Positions 42,031 through 51,120 of a DNA stretch of 64,000 nucleotides are shown piece after piece. The notes beneath the pieces are model-generated. The model worked only from the letters and a program-made list of their open reading frames with translations. It was not told the origin of the DNA and did not search any database. Both the position numbers and the translations under genes were made by a program. The number at the start of each line of letters is the position of its first letter. The stretch's first letter is position 1. Source of the DNA: Blastomonas aquatica (lineage in GTDB: Bacteria > Pseudomonadota > Alphaproteobacteria > Sphingomonadales > Sphingomonadaceae); the NCBI RefSeq assembly GCF_014639875.1, contig NZ_BMGD01000002.1:186001-250000 (forward strand), read 5' to 3'.

Positions 42031-42216
42031 GCTCAGCCTGAGCCAGTCGAAGGCCACGCGAATCCTGTTGCCAGATTGCTGTGCCGTTTTCCGGCGAAAG
42101 CCGGAACCCAGGGCGACCACAATACAATCCGGCTGCTGGGCTCCGGCTTTCGCCGGAGAACGGCTTGAAGCTGGGCTGGTGTCTGTGCTGGGCCTTCGAC
42201 AGGCTCAGGCTGAGCG
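42031..42216. repeat. composite repeat: family E arms around family A copy 4
   Basis: Outer arms are GCTCAGCCTGAGCCAGTCGA followed by AGGCC (42031-42055) and its inverse GGCCTTCGACAGGCTCAGGC followed by TGAGCG (42191-42216). Between them lies a full family A unit (42084-42163). This looks like one palindromic element inserted in, or paired with, another. Confidence 0.8.
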
Positions 42217-42250
42217 GGCGGGGTGATCGCGCGTTCGTGATCGATTGACC

Positions 42251-42303
42251 AATCCGGAGAGATCACCCCCACCCAACCCTCCCCCATCAAGGGGGAGGGC
42301 TCA
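42251..42303. repeat. dispersed repeat family C, right-half copy 3
   Basis: AATCCGGAGAGATCACCCCC, ACCCAACCCTCCCCCATCAA and GGGGGAGGGCT match the right end of the family C units at 8025-8193 and 44911-45078, in the same orientation as the latter. Together they bracket the TonB receptor gene as direct repeats. Confidence 0.8.
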
Positions 42304-42322
42304 TCAGGCTAGTTGTTTCAGA

Positions 42323-44728
42323 TCAGAACTTGGCGCCCACCTGCACGCCGTACAGCCGGGGTTCGCCCGCGATGAAGGTCGCGGTGCCGAATGCGCCGCC
42401 GGTGTTGCCGGCGTCGATCAGATATTTCTCGTTGAACAGGTTGCGCGCGAAGGCGGTGATTTCAAACGCGCCGTCGTTGAAGCGGACTCCCGCACGGGCG
42501 TGCGCCAGAAAATAGCCGTTCTCGCTGATTTCCTCGCGGTTGGGAATCTCGAAGAACTGCTTGCTGCTGTAGGTGGCCGTGGGCACGAAGAAGATCGCCG
42601 CGTTGTCACTGACGGGCAGGTTGAAGTCAATTCCCGCAGCGGCGGTGTGCTTGGACTGCAGGCGGAAGCGGTTGTCGTTGAACAGCGGATTGGGTGACTC
42701 GACCTTGGCGTCAATGAACGCATAATTGGCGAACATCCGGAAATTGGGGCTCAGTCGCAGCGCGCCTTCAACCTCGACGCCGAGGTTGCCGGCGCTCCCC
42801 GCATTTTCGCTCCTGGTTTCTCCCTGGTCATTGATGAAGCTGGTCTGGAAGTTGGAGTAATCCTGGTAGAACACGCCGACCGAGCCATTGAAGGCTCCGA
42901 ACGCGCCCTTGATGCCACCTTCATAGTTCCACACCGTTTCCTGTTCGACCGGAGTGAATGCCGCCACTGGACCTGCCGTCGTGGCACGCGCGCTCAGGTT
43001 GAGCACAGGAGCACGGCGGCCCTTGGATATGGTGGCATAGACGTTGACGGCGTCGCTGATCCGGTAGAGCGCATTGAAGCGCGGCAACCACGCATCAAAA
43101 TTGTCGCTCTGGCGGAAGACCTGGCCGCGCGTGTCGACCGTGCCCAGCAGCGAGACCCCGGGTGTGCCGAAGGCTGCCACGATCTGGCTGGCGCCTGCGA
43201 TGGCGCTATAGGTCGAGGTACGCTCTTCGTACAGATACCGGACGCCTGCGGTCAGCTCGAAACGGTCCGAAACATCGAACGTCATGTCGGCAAAGGCCGA
43301 GTAGCTGGTGTTCTTGCCGCCGTTGGTGAACTCGCTCGAATACAGCAGTTGCGAGGCCGCGCCATTGGTCAGCAGCGCGGTGGCGCGATTGGGGAGCGCC
43401 GGGTTGTTCAGCGTCTGGCAGCTCTGTGCGGAAGGCACCCCAAGCGCAGCCGCCAGCCCGGCGCGCAACGGAGCCAGCAACGCTGCGGTCGAGCAACCGA
43501 TATACGTTCCCTCTTCGGTCGCGAACGGGACGCGCTGGGTGCCCTGTTCGTGAAACACGTTGAAGCCGAAGAAGCCGCGCAATCGGTCGCTGTTATAGGC
43601 AAAGCGGGTCTCGTAGCTGAACTGCTCGCCCTTGGCGTCTTCCGAAAACTCGAGGAAGAACAGGCCCGAACCATCGGCATCGAATACCTCGAGGCTGTCG
43701 AACTTGCGATAGCCGCCGATCGCGGTCAGCGACCAGTTGTCGCTCATTTCGGTCTCGAAGGTGACGTTGGCATCATAGACTTCGCGCTTGAGGCCAAGTT
43801 CGGGCAGCCCCAGGATCGCCTCGCTGATCGCGCGGGGTGCGCCGCCGACTTCACCGACGCGGAACGGATCGGTGTCTCCGCCGCTGCGCGGCAACGTGCC
43901 CGAGATGAACGCGGTGCCAGGGTTGCGCTGCTGTTCATAGTTGAACACGAAATCCATCGTGCTGCTGTCGGTCGGCCAGATGCGCAGCGAGCCGCGCACC
44001 GCGAGCTGGTCGATGCCGTTGAGGTCGTCCTGATCCGAGCGGACGTCGCGCGCCGAGACGGTGCCGGGATTGTTGGCGATGTTGCGGATATAGCCGTCGC
44101 GCTTCTTGTACGATGCGGCGATGCGGCCTGCGATCTTGTCGTTGCCCGCGTTGATCATCGCGCGGCCTTCATACAGGTTGAAGTTACCGTAGCTGCCGCG
44201 AATGTCGGCCTTGAAACCCGGTTCGGGCTTGGCGGTAATCACCGAGATCGCGCCGATGGTGGCGGCAGTACCGAACAGGGTTGCCTGCGGGCCCTTCACG
44301 ACTTCGATCCGGTCGATGTCGAACAGATCGAAATAGGAGCCGCGCGAGCGCGAGACGTCGATGCCGTTCAGATAGATGGTAACGCGCGGCGCGACCTGCG
44401 CGCTGCCCGAATCCGAGGTGATGCCGCGGATCACGAAGCCGGGGTTGTTGGCGCTCTGCTCCTGGATGTTGAGGCCGGGGATGAACGCCGACAGCTCGTC
44501 GAACTCGTCGATGCCGATGCTGTCCATCTGGTCGCCGCTGATCGCCGAGACGGTGATCGGCACGTCCTTGATCGACTGCTCACGCTTCTGCGCGGTGACG
44601 ATGATCAGATCGTCGTTGGCAGTAGTGGTGTCGGCCTGGTCCTGCGCGATGGCGGGGCTGGCAGCCAGAACGGTGGCGAGCGCCAGGAGCGACGCCCGGG
44701 CAGGGCGACGGAAAAGCGATGAGTGCAT
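42323..44728 (-). CDS. TonB-dependent receptor
   Basis: An 801-residue outer-membrane receptor. ATG 44728 gives a signal peptide (ALATVLAASPAIAQ) and a TonB box-like DDLIIVTAQKREQSIKDVPI; a plug domain follows (ISGDQMDSIGIDEFDELSAF, NNPGFVIRGITSDSG, DIDRIEVVKGPQATLFG) and the barrel ends ...RLYGVQVGAKF with terminal Phe. It resembles the FecA/BtuB-like uptake receptors expanded in sphingomonads. Substrate is unknown; no TonB, ABC or regulator gene is adjacent. The 5' frame to 45049 is not coding. Confidence 0.93.
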   Translation of the reverse strand: MHSSLFRRPARASLLALATVLAASPAIAQDQADTTTANDDLIIVTAQKREQSIKDVPITVSAISGDQMDSIGIDEFDELSAFIPGLNIQEQSANNPGFVIRGITSDSGSAQVAPRVTIYLNGIDVSRSRGSYFDLFDIDRIEVVKGPQATLFGTAATIGAISVITAKPEPGFKADIRGSYGNFNLYEGRAMINAGNDKIAGRIAASYKKRDGYIRNIANNPGTVSARDVRSDQDDLNGIDQLAVRGSLRIWPTDSSTMDFVFNYEQQRNPGTAFISGTLPRSGGDTDPFRVGEVGGAPRAISEAILGLPELGLKREVYDANVTFETEMSDNWSLTAIGGYRKFDSLEVFDADGSGLFFLEFSEDAKGEQFSYETRFAYNSDRLRGFFGFNVFHEQGTQRVPFATEEGTYIGCSTAALLAPLRAGLAAALGVPSAQSCQTLNNPALPNRATALLTNGAASQLLYSSEFTNGGKNTSYSAFADMTFDVSDRFELTAGVRYLYEERTSTYSAIAGASQIVAAFGTPGVSLLGTVDTRGQVFRQSDNFDAWLPRFNALYRISDAVNVYATISKGRRAPVLNLSARATTAGPVAAFTPVEQETVWNYEGGIKGAFGAFNGSVGVFYQDYSNFQTSFINDQGETRSENAGSAGNLGVEVEGALRLSPNFRMFANYAFIDAKVESPNPLFNDNRFRLQSKHTAAAGIDFNLPVSDNAAIFFVPTATYSSKQFFEIPNREEISENGYFLAHARAGVRFNDGAFEITAFARNLFNEKYLIDAGNTGGAFGTATFIAGEPRLYGVQVGAKF

Positions 44729-44910
44729 CGGAGCATATCCTCGGATTGGAGTGAATGCTCGGCCATTGCCCGCGACCAGTGACGATTGTGCGTCGCAACA
44801 ATTACTGATTTGTGGCGATGTTAATTTAGAACTGTCATAATCCATAAGGATTACGCGGGCCGTAAGGGAAGGGGGCAATCTTGCTGACGGCGAGGCTCGC
44901 CAGTGAAGTT

Positions 44911-45078
44911 CGCCTCTGCCTTGATGGGAGAGGCAGCGAGACTTGGCAGCTTGAGGCGTAGTCGCAGCGGTGAGGGTGATGGTGCGGCTGGGTGATGGTG
45001 GCTCGATAACGCACATCTTACGCAATTCGAAGAGATCACCCCCACCCAACCCTCCCCCATCAAGGGGGAGGGCTTTAG
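44911..45078. repeat. dispersed repeat family C, copy 2
   Basis: CGCCTCTGCCTTGATGGGAG ... GAGACTTGGCAGC ... GTCGCAGCGGTGAGGGTGAT ... and GGGGGAGGGCTTTAG, near full match to 8025-8193 with a divergent middle. It fills most of the 388-base gap between the TonB receptor promoter region and the SDR gene; the remaining ~180 bases upstream of the receptor hold its leader and no other ORF. Confidence 0.85.
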
Positions 45079-45116
45079 TCTGGGTAACGTCTTTTAGCGC
45101 GGACGAAACGGCAGTG

Positions 45117-45830
45117 TCAGCCCTGCAGAACGAGCCGGTGGTTGGTCTCGAAATCGCTGGCGAGCAGATCGGCGATCGCGTCTGCTACGACCTCGGGCTC
45201 CTTGACCGTCGACGGATCCTCGCCCGGATAGGCCTTGGCACGCATCGCGGTTCGGGTGCGGGCGGGATCAACGATTGCGGTGCGAACCTTGCCGATGTTG
45301 CGCATTTCCTCGCCATAGGATGACAGCAGCACCTCAAGCGCCGCCTTCGAGGCCCCATAGGCGCCCCAATAGGCGCGCGGGGTTGCCGCGACCGAGCTGG
45401 TGAGCGCAACGACCCGCGCCTTGCCGCTCTCGCGCAGCATAGCATCGAAATGCGCGATCATCGCCTGTGCGCTCAGCACGTTGAGTGTCATCACCCGGTT
45501 GAATTCGCTGCCATCGATCGTCGGAACCGGGCCGAGCGTTCCCAGCATAGCTGCGTTGAGCACCAGCATGTCGAGCGACTTCCAGCGCTGGCCGATCGCG
45601 ACCGCGAGTCGCGCGATGCTCTCGCCATCGCTCAGATCGAGCGGCGCGATGGTGGCGTTGCCGCCAGCCTCGAAGATCGCGTCCTCGACGGCTTCGAGGT
45701 CCCTGGCGGTACGGCCGGTGAGGATGACGTGCGCGCCGCGAGCGGCGAGCGCCTTGGCGGTGGCGGCGCCGATGCCGCGGCTGGCGCCGGTGACAAGGGC
45801 AATCTGCCCTTCGAAAATCTTGTCGGTCAT
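45117..45830 (-). CDS. SDR family oxidoreductase
   Basis: A 237-residue short-chain dehydrogenase: cofactor motif IALVTGASRGIGAATAKALA (TGxxxGIG), VLNAAM (NNAG-like), and the catalytic Ser with YWGAYGASKAALEVL (YxxxK). It would oxidise or reduce a small alcohol or ketone with NAD(P). ATG 45830 is 14 bases after the purF stop on the same strand, so the genes are probably co-transcribed. Confidence 0.92.
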   Translation of the reverse strand: MTDKIFEGQIALVTGASRGIGAATAKALAARGAHVILTGRTARDLEAVEDAIFEAGGNATIAPLDLSDGESIARLAVAIGQRWKSLDMLVLNAAMLGTLGPVPTIDGSEFNRVMTLNVLSAQAMIAHFDAMLRESGKARVVALTSSVAATPRAYWGAYGASKAALEVLLSSYGEEMRNIGKVRTAIVDPARTRTAMRAKAYPGEDPSTVKEPEVVADAIADLLASDFETNHRLVLQG

Positions 45831-45844
45831 ATCTGAAAAAGTCC

Positions 45845-47305
45845 TCAGCCGGCGACCCGTTCGGCCAGCAGGGTCAGCTGGTTGGGCTGCTCGCGCTCGG
45901 CCAGATCGGTCAGCGATGTGGGATAATCGCCGGTGAAGCAGGCATCGCAATAGCGCGGTTTGTTGTCCTGACGCTCGGATTCGCCCAGCGCCCGATACAG
46001 GCCGTTGATCGAGACGAACGACAGGCTGTCGGCCTGGATGAACTGGCGCATTTCCTCGATCGATTTCTGCGCGGCAAGCAGCTTCGAGCGTTCAGGCGTG
46101 TCGACCCCGTAGAAGCAGCTGTGCATCGTCGGCGGGCTGGCGATGCGCATGTGGACCTCGGCAGCACCCGCATCGCGCATCATCTGCACGATCTTGAGGC
46201 TGGTTGTGCCACGCACGATCGAATCGTCGATCAGCACGATCTTCTTGCCATCGATCAGCGGACGGTTGGCGTTGTGCTTGAGCTTGACGCCCAGGTGCCG
46301 CACGCCATCGCCCGGCTGGATGAAGGTGCGCCCGACATAATGCGAGCGGATGATGCCCAGCTCGAACGGGAGACCCGATTGCTGGGCATAGCCGATCGCA
46401 GCAGGAGTGCCGCTGTCGGGGACGGGAACAACCAGATCGGCATCGACCGGGTTTTCCATCGCCAGCTGCGCGCCGATTGCCTTGCGCACGGTGTACACCG
46501 ACGAGCCATCGACAATAGAGTCGGGCCGCGAGAAATAGACATGCTCGAAGATGCAGGGGCGCGAGTTCTTCTCGGCAAACGGACGATGCGAGCGGATCTC
46601 GCCGCCGCTGACCACCACCAGCTCGCCGGGCTCGACGCTGCGCACGAACTCCGCGCCGACGATGTCGAGCGCGACGGTTTCCGAAGCGAAGATCACGGTA
46701 TCGCCGATCTTGCCCATCACCAATGGGCGGATGCCCAAGGGATCACGGCAGGCGATCATGCCGCTGTCGGTAAGGCAGATCAGCGAATACGCCCCCTCGA
46801 CCTGCTTGAGCGCATCGATGAACTTGTCGAGCAAAGTGCGGTAGCGCGATGTCGCGACCAGATGGATGATCGTCTCGGTGTCCGATGTCGACTGAAAGAT
46901 CGATCCGGTGCGGATCAGATCATGCCGCAGCTTCATCGCGTTGGAGATGTTGCCATTGTGCGCGATGGCAAATCCGCCCGACGCCAGCTCTGCATACAGC
47001 GGCTGGACGTTGCGCAGCGCGGTTTCGCCGGTGGTCGAATAGCGCACATGGCCGATCGCCCATTCGCCCTTGAGCGAACGCATGATGTCTTCGGAATCGA
47101 AGTTGCCTGCGACATGGCCCAGCGCCTTGTGGTTGTGGAACAGGCGGCCGTCGAAGCTGCTGATGCCTGCGGCTTCCTGGCCGCGGTGCTGCAGCGCGTG
47201 CAGCCCCAACGCCACCATCGCGGCGGCATCGATGGCCCCGGCTACGCCAAAGACCCCGCATTCTTCGCGGAGTTTGTCATCGTCAAAAGGATTTGTGGTG
47301 ATCAT
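45845..47305 (-). CDS. purF: amidophosphoribosyltransferase
   Basis: PurF (486 residues) starts purine synthesis, transferring glutamine amide nitrogen to PRPP. The N-terminal glutaminase has the Cys nucleophile after a short propeptide (DKLREECGVFGVAG, C16), with VRYSTTGE and HNGNISNA. The PRTase domain has VLIDDSIVRGTTSLKIVQMM. Cys in THMHSCFYGVDTPER-like and YCDACFTGDYP segments may bind the Fe-S cluster of the Bacillus-type enzyme. Divergent from hisI. Confidence 0.97.
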   Translation of the reverse strand: MITTNPFDDDKLREECGVFGVAGAIDAAAMVALGLHALQHRGQEAAGISSFDGRLFHNHKALGHVAGNFDSEDIMRSLKGEWAIGHVRYSTTGETALRNVQPLYAELASGGFAIAHNGNISNAMKLRHDLIRTGSIFQSTSDTETIIHLVATSRYRTLLDKFIDALKQVEGAYSLICLTDSGMIACRDPLGIRPLVMGKIGDTVIFASETVALDIVGAEFVRSVEPGELVVVSGGEIRSHRPFAEKNSRPCIFEHVYFSRPDSIVDGSSVYTVRKAIGAQLAMENPVDADLVVPVPDSGTPAAIGYAQQSGLPFELGIIRSHYVGRTFIQPGDGVRHLGVKLKHNANRPLIDGKKIVLIDDSIVRGTTSLKIVQMMRDAGAAEVHMRIASPPTMHSCFYGVDTPERSKLLAAQKSIEEMRQFIQADSLSFVSINGLYRALGESERQDNKPRYCDACFTGDYPTSLTDLAEREQPNQLTLLAERVAG

Positions 47306-47443
47306 GTCGCGCGCCCGATTCGGTTGCAGCTGGCTGGTTCGCGACCCCTATAGGGACGCCTTGTGGGTTTGTCTTGCTTTTGTCACAGGTCATTTTTTGT
47401 TAACCGTGTTGCACAGGCGGATATGGGGGATTAACCGGGGGTC

Positions 47444-47809
47444 ATGGCAAATCTGCGCGAAACCGGGCTGGTCCTGGATCCCAAATATGATGCCGCAGGG
47501 CTGATCACCGCCGCCGTTACCGATGCGGCAAGCGGTGCGCTGCTGATGATCGCGCATATGAATGCCGAAGCTCTGGCGCTGACGATCGAAACCCGCGAGG
47601 TCCATTTCTGGTCGCGATCGCGCGCCAGCCTGTGGAAGAAGGGCGAGACCTCGGGCAACGTGCTCAAGCTCGTCGAGCTGCGGATCGATTGCGATCAGGA
47701 TGCGGTGTGGGTCAGCGCATCGCCTGCCGGGCCGACCTGCCACACCGGCGCGCCTTCGTGCTTTTACCGCAAGGTCGCGTCCGACGGCGCATTGGAGCGG
47801 ATTGCGTGA
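47444..47809 (+). CDS. hisI: phosphoribosyl-AMP cyclohydrolase
   Basis: HisI (121 residues) opens the adenine ring of PR-AMP in histidine synthesis. Metal-site residues are in [13 protein letters not shown] and the Zn cysteines in [13 protein letters not shown]; the helix [20 protein letters not shown] is the family signature. It is not fused to HisE. Its stop overlaps the GTG start of a lipoprotein gene by 4 bases. Confidence 0.96.
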   Translation: MANLRETGLVLDPKYDAAGLITAAVTDAASGALLMIAHMNAEALALTIETREVHFWSRSRASLWKKGETSGNVLKLVELRIDCDQDAVWVSASPAGPTCHTGAPSCFYRKVASDGALERIA

Positions 47810-48336
47810 TCCGGCTCGCTGCGCTTGCCTGCCTGGTGCTGGCCGGGTGCAGCGAAACCCGCGCTGGCGACGACGAGGCTTCGGTTACCCCGCTCGATGC
47901 TGCAGCGATCGAGGCGGGAGTCATCGCCGACCCGCAGGCGATCGATCTGGCGGGTAGCTTTGCCGACACCGGCGGGACCGGCAACGATGCGTTTTGCGCG
48001 CGCGGCGACCGGCAGGGCGGTTATGCGGTCGGTGTGCTGGTGACCTTTGGCAGTACCACCCAGTGCGAGGCACAGGGCGTCGCCAGCCTGACCGGCGAGC
48101 AGGCACGGATCAGTCTCAACCGCAGCGGCAAGGGCAACGCGATTTCGGATTGCAGCTTCGACGCGCACTTTGACGGCAGCGGCCTTGCGCTGCCGGGCAG
48201 TCTTCCCGATGGATGCGAGGCGGTGTGCAACAGCCGCGCAAGCCTCGCGGGGGCATCGTTCGCGCTGATCGAACCCGGTGACGATGCTGCCGCCAGGGCG
48301 CGCGGGCGATCGATCGAAAGGCTTTGCGATGGCTGA
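47806..48336 (+). CDS. hypothetical lipoprotein
   Basis: A 176-residue protein from GTG 47806 (GTGA overlap with hisI). The lipobox LVLAGC puts the lipidated Cys at 15. The mature part contains six further cysteines ([38 protein letters not shown]) that could form disulfides in the periplasm. The body is not recognised. Co-transcription with hisI looks fortuitous rather than functional. Confidence 0.78.
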   Translation: MIRLAALACLVLAGCSETRAGDDEASVTPLDAAAIEAGVIADPQAIDLAGSFADTGGTGNDAFCARGDRQGGYAVGVLVTFGSTTQCEAQGVASLTGEQARISLNRSGKGNAISDCSFDAHFDGSGLALPGSLPDGCEAVCNSRASLAGASFALIEPGDDAAARARGRSIERLCDG

Positions 48337-48341
48337 TTTTG

Positions 48342-48359
48342 CTTGACGTTTACGTCAAG
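48342..48359. promoter_or_regulatory. LiuR-like palindromic operator
   Basis: CTTGACGTTTACGTCAAG is an 18-base near-perfect inverted repeat 20 bases before the MerR gene. The TTGACG half doubles as a -35 element. It closely resembles the recalled LiuR/AtuR-type operator (TTnACGTnnACGTnAA) of branched-chain amino acid and acyl-CoA degradation regulons. Autoregulation and control of the downstream dehydrogenase are inferred. Confidence 0.65.
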
Positions 48360-48379
48360 GGAATGTAGTCCCTTTCGCC

Positions 48380-48808
48380 ATGCATGACCGTTCGACCCTT
48401 GGCCGCATCGACACGCCCGATCTGCAAAATCGGGACAGCTACACCATCTCCGATCTTTCGGACGAATTCGGCGTGACCGCGCGTGCGCTGCGGTTCTACG
48501 AGGACGAGGGACTGATCGCGCCCGAGCGAAAAGGCCTCACCCGGGTCTATTCCAAACGCGATCGTGCCCGGCTGGCTTGGATCATGCGCGCCAAGAATGT
48601 CGGCTTCAGCCTCGGTGAAATCCGCGAGATGATCGATCTGTATGACGTCGGTGACGGCAGGCGCGAACAGCGCCGGGTGACGCTGCAGCGTTGCAAGGAA
48701 CGGATCGCGCTGATGCGCAAGCAGAAGAAGGACATCGAAAGCTCGATCCAGGAGCTTTCGCAGTTCGTGAAAATGGTCGAGCGAGTAGAACTCGAAGACC
48801 TCGCCTAA
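48380..48808 (+). CDS. MerR family regulator (LiuR/AtuR-like)
   Basis: A 142-residue regulator with the MerR helix-turn-helix and wing YTISDLSDEFGVTARALRFY, EDEGLIAPERKGLTRVYSKR and a long C-terminal dimer helix (RRVTLQRCKERIALMRKQKK). It lacks the metal-binding cysteines of CueR-type members. Size and operator match LiuR-like repressors of leucine/isovalerate and acyl-CoA catabolism. The gene for a large acyl-CoA dehydrogenase follows after a repeat array. Confidence 0.9.
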   Translation: MHDRSTLGRIDTPDLQNRDSYTISDLSDEFGVTARALRFYEDEGLIAPERKGLTRVYSKRDRARLAWIMRAKNVGFSLGEIREMIDLYDVGDGRREQRRVTLQRCKERIALMRKQKKDIESSIQELSQFVKMVERVELEDLA

Positions 48809-48809
48809 C

Positions 48810-48879
48810 AACTTGGGCCTAAGAACTTGGGCCTAAGAGCTTGGGCCTAAGAACTTGGGCCTAAGAACTTGGGCCTGAG
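48810..48879. repeat. five-copy 14-bp tandem repeat
   Basis: AACTTGGGCCTAAG is repeated five times head to tail; copy 3 begins AG and copy 5 ends GAG. It starts 2 bases after the MerR stop, and the region before the acyl-CoA dehydrogenase start continues with ACCGGGC and GGGCCC. The unit is too short and unspaced for a CRISPR array. Confidence 0.95.
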
Positions 48880-48992
48880 AAACCGGGCTTTACCGCCCAA
48901 CGACTTATGTGGGCTGTTGCCACACGGACCACGCCCCAATCGGGCCCAACTGGCCTGAAACACTGATCGCCATTGTTTAAGAGGACATTGAT

Positions 48993-50795
48993 ATGCCCAA
49001 GTACACCGCCCCCGTGCGCGACACCCAGTTCATCCTGACCGAGGTGCTCGGTATCGAGAAATATTCCAACCTGCCCGGCTTCGACAATGCCGCCCCCGAC
49101 GTGCTGTCCGCCGTGCTCGAAGAAGCCGGCAAATTCGTCGAGGAAGTGCTGTTCCCGCTCAACCAGGTCGGTGACCTCCAGGGCTGCACCCGCCACGCGG
49201 ACGGCACCGTGACCACCCCCGACGGCTTCAAAGCTGCGTACGAGCAGTACTGCGAAGCCGGTTGGGGCACGCTGGCAGCGCCCGAAGAGTTCGGCGGGCA
49301 GGGCATGCCGCATGTCGTCGGCATCGCGTTCGAAGAGTTTATGTCGTCGAGCAACATGGCGTTTGCCATGTACCCTGGCCTTACCCATGGCGCGGTCTCG
49401 GCGATCCTTGCCAAGGGCAGCCAGGAGCAGAAGGAAAAGTTCGCGCCCAACATGATCAGCGGCAAGTGGAGTGGCACGATGAACCTGACCGAGCCGCAGT
49501 GCGGCACGGATCTGGGCCTCATCCGCACCAAGGCTGTTCCGCAACCCGGCGGCGCCTATGCGATTACCGGTACCAAGATCTTCATCTCGTCGGGCGAGCA
49601 TGACCTGACCGAGAACATCATCCATCTGGTGCTCGCCAAGACCCCCGATGCGCCCGACAGCGTCAAGGGCATCTCGCTGTTCATCGTCCCCAAGTTCATT
49701 GTCAACGACGATGGCTCGCTGGGTGAACGCAACGCGGTGTCGTGCGGTTCGATCGAGCACAAGATGGGCATCCACGGCAACTCGACCTGCGTCATGAACT
49801 ATGACGGGGCGACAGGATATCTGGTGGGTGAAGAAAACAAGGGCCTCGCCGCGATGTTCATCATGATGAACGCAGCGCGCCTCGGCGTCGGCGGGCAGGG
49901 CCTGTCGATGGGTGAGGTGTCGTACCAGAACGCGGTGCAATATGCCGGCGATCGCCGCCAGGGCCGTGCGCTCACGGGCGCTGAAGATGCCAATGAAAAA
50001 GCTGACACCTTGTTCGTCCACCCCGATGTCCGCCGGATGCTGATGGAAGCCAAGGCGATCAACGAGGGCCTGCGCGCACTCATCCTGTGGGGCGGCTTGC
50101 AGGTCGACCTCACCCACAAGGCGCAGACCGAGGAAGAGCGCGTCGCCGCCGACGACATCATCAGCCTGCTGACCCCGGTGATCAAGGGATACGGCACCGA
50201 CAAGGGCTATGAGATCGCCACCAACATGCAGCAGGTCTATGGCGGCCACGGCTATATCGCCGAATGGGGCATGGAGCAGTATGTCCGCGATGCCCGCATC
50301 GCGATGATCTACGAAGGTACCAACGGCGTGCAGGCGATGGATCTGGTCGGCCGCAAGCTGGCGCAGAACGGTGGTCGCGCGGTGCAGACCCTGTTCGGCA
50401 TTCTCGACAGCGAGTGCGCCGAGGCCAAGGCCGACGAGCGCCTGGCCGATTTCGCGACCCGGCTTGAGAAGGCCGCAGGCGAGCTCAAGGCCGCGACGAT
50501 GTGGTTCATGCAGAACGGCATGGCCAACCCCAACAACGTCGGCGCAGGCGCACACAGCTATATGCACATAATGGGCATCGTAGCGCTGGGCCTAATGTGG
50601 CTGCGGATGATGCGCGCTTCGATCGCTGCGCTGGATGCGGGCACCGGCAACGCGGTGTTCTATGAGACCAAGCTCAAGACCGCGCGCTATTTCGCCGAGC
50701 GGATCATGCCCGACGCCGGCGCGCTGCGTCGCAAGATCGAGGCGGGATCCGAGGCGATCATGGCGCTCGAGCCCGAGCTTTTCGTCGCCGCTTAA
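48993..50795 (+). CDS. acyl-CoA dehydrogenase, large form with C-terminal domain
   Basis: A 600-residue acyl-CoA dehydrogenase of the long type (FadE/DmdC-like), with an extra C-terminal helical domain. The core shows MNLTEPQCGTDLGLIRTKAV, ITGTKIFISSGEHDLTENII, KMGIHGNSTCVMNYDGATGY, MQQVYGGHGYIAEWGMEQYV and the catalytic MIYEGTNGVQAMDLVGRK, where Glu is the base. It would oxidise acyl-CoA or a thioester chain to the enoyl form in the cytoplasm. It lies behind a LiuR-like operator and MerR gene. Confidence 0.95.
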   Translation: MPKYTAPVRDTQFILTEVLGIEKYSNLPGFDNAAPDVLSAVLEEAGKFVEEVLFPLNQVGDLQGCTRHADGTVTTPDGFKAAYEQYCEAGWGTLAAPEEFGGQGMPHVVGIAFEEFMSSSNMAFAMYPGLTHGAVSAILAKGSQEQKEKFAPNMISGKWSGTMNLTEPQCGTDLGLIRTKAVPQPGGAYAITGTKIFISSGEHDLTENIIHLVLAKTPDAPDSVKGISLFIVPKFIVNDDGSLGERNAVSCGSIEHKMGIHGNSTCVMNYDGATGYLVGEENKGLAAMFIMMNAARLGVGGQGLSMGEVSYQNAVQYAGDRRQGRALTGAEDANEKADTLFVHPDVRRMLMEAKAINEGLRALILWGGLQVDLTHKAQTEEERVAADDIISLLTPVIKGYGTDKGYEIATNMQQVYGGHGYIAEWGMEQYVRDARIAMIYEGTNGVQAMDLVGRKLAQNGGRAVQTLFGILDSECAEAKADERLADFATRLEKAAGELKAATMWFMQNGMANPNNVGAGAHSYMHIMGIVALGLMWLRMMRASIAALDAGTGNAVFYETKLKTARYFAERIMPDAGALRRKIEAGSEAIMALEPELFVAA

Positions 50796-50823
50796 CCTTC
50801 AAAACAGCTGCTAGCTGTTCTCA

Positions 50824-50852
50824 GGGGCGCTTTCGGGAGACCGGAGGCGCCC
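50824..50852 (+). terminator. stem-loop terminator
   Basis: GGGGCGCTTTCGGGAGACCG followed by GAGGCGCCC forms a stem with GGGCGC/GCGCCC ends after the dehydrogenase stop. It is followed by a short T-poor tail, so termination strength is uncertain. Confidence 0.55.
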
Positions 50853-51018
50853 TTGTCATGTCATGTCATTTGATTTTGCGGTGAGTTGATGACGTTTTTT
50901 ATCGCCGACAGAAAACCGTTGATCGCAGCTTTGCATAAACGTTGTCGTTAACGCGCTCGGTTTTTGCGGCGGATTGTGGGAACCATCGGGATCTTCACTC
51001 CAAGGATGCTGGCGCTAA

Positions 51019-51043
51019 GGAACACCCGCCGGGGTCCATCGTT
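51019..51043 (+). promoter_or_regulatory. candidate EcfG-type (general stress) promoter
   Basis: GGAAC at 51019-51023 and CGTT at 51040-51043 are separated by 16 bases, matching the alphaproteobacterial EcfG consensus GGAAC-N16/17-CGTT. The start point would lie near 51050, giving a leader of about 70 bases before ATG 51121. Match is to consensus only. Confidence 0.6.
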
Positions 51044-51120
51044 AATGCTGCGGAGCGACGATAACCCTCCGCAATTTTATAAGGCCCTGCTGAGGGGTCG
51101 CATCACGAGGAGAAGAACTC

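Noticed and set aside
44728-45049. Longer start for the TonB receptor at 45049
   Set aside because: The added 107 codons cross repeat family C and lack a signal peptide; ATG 44728 gives a normal leader.
48810-48879. Tandem array as a mini CRISPR
   Set aside because: 14-bp units without spacers and no cas genes nearby.
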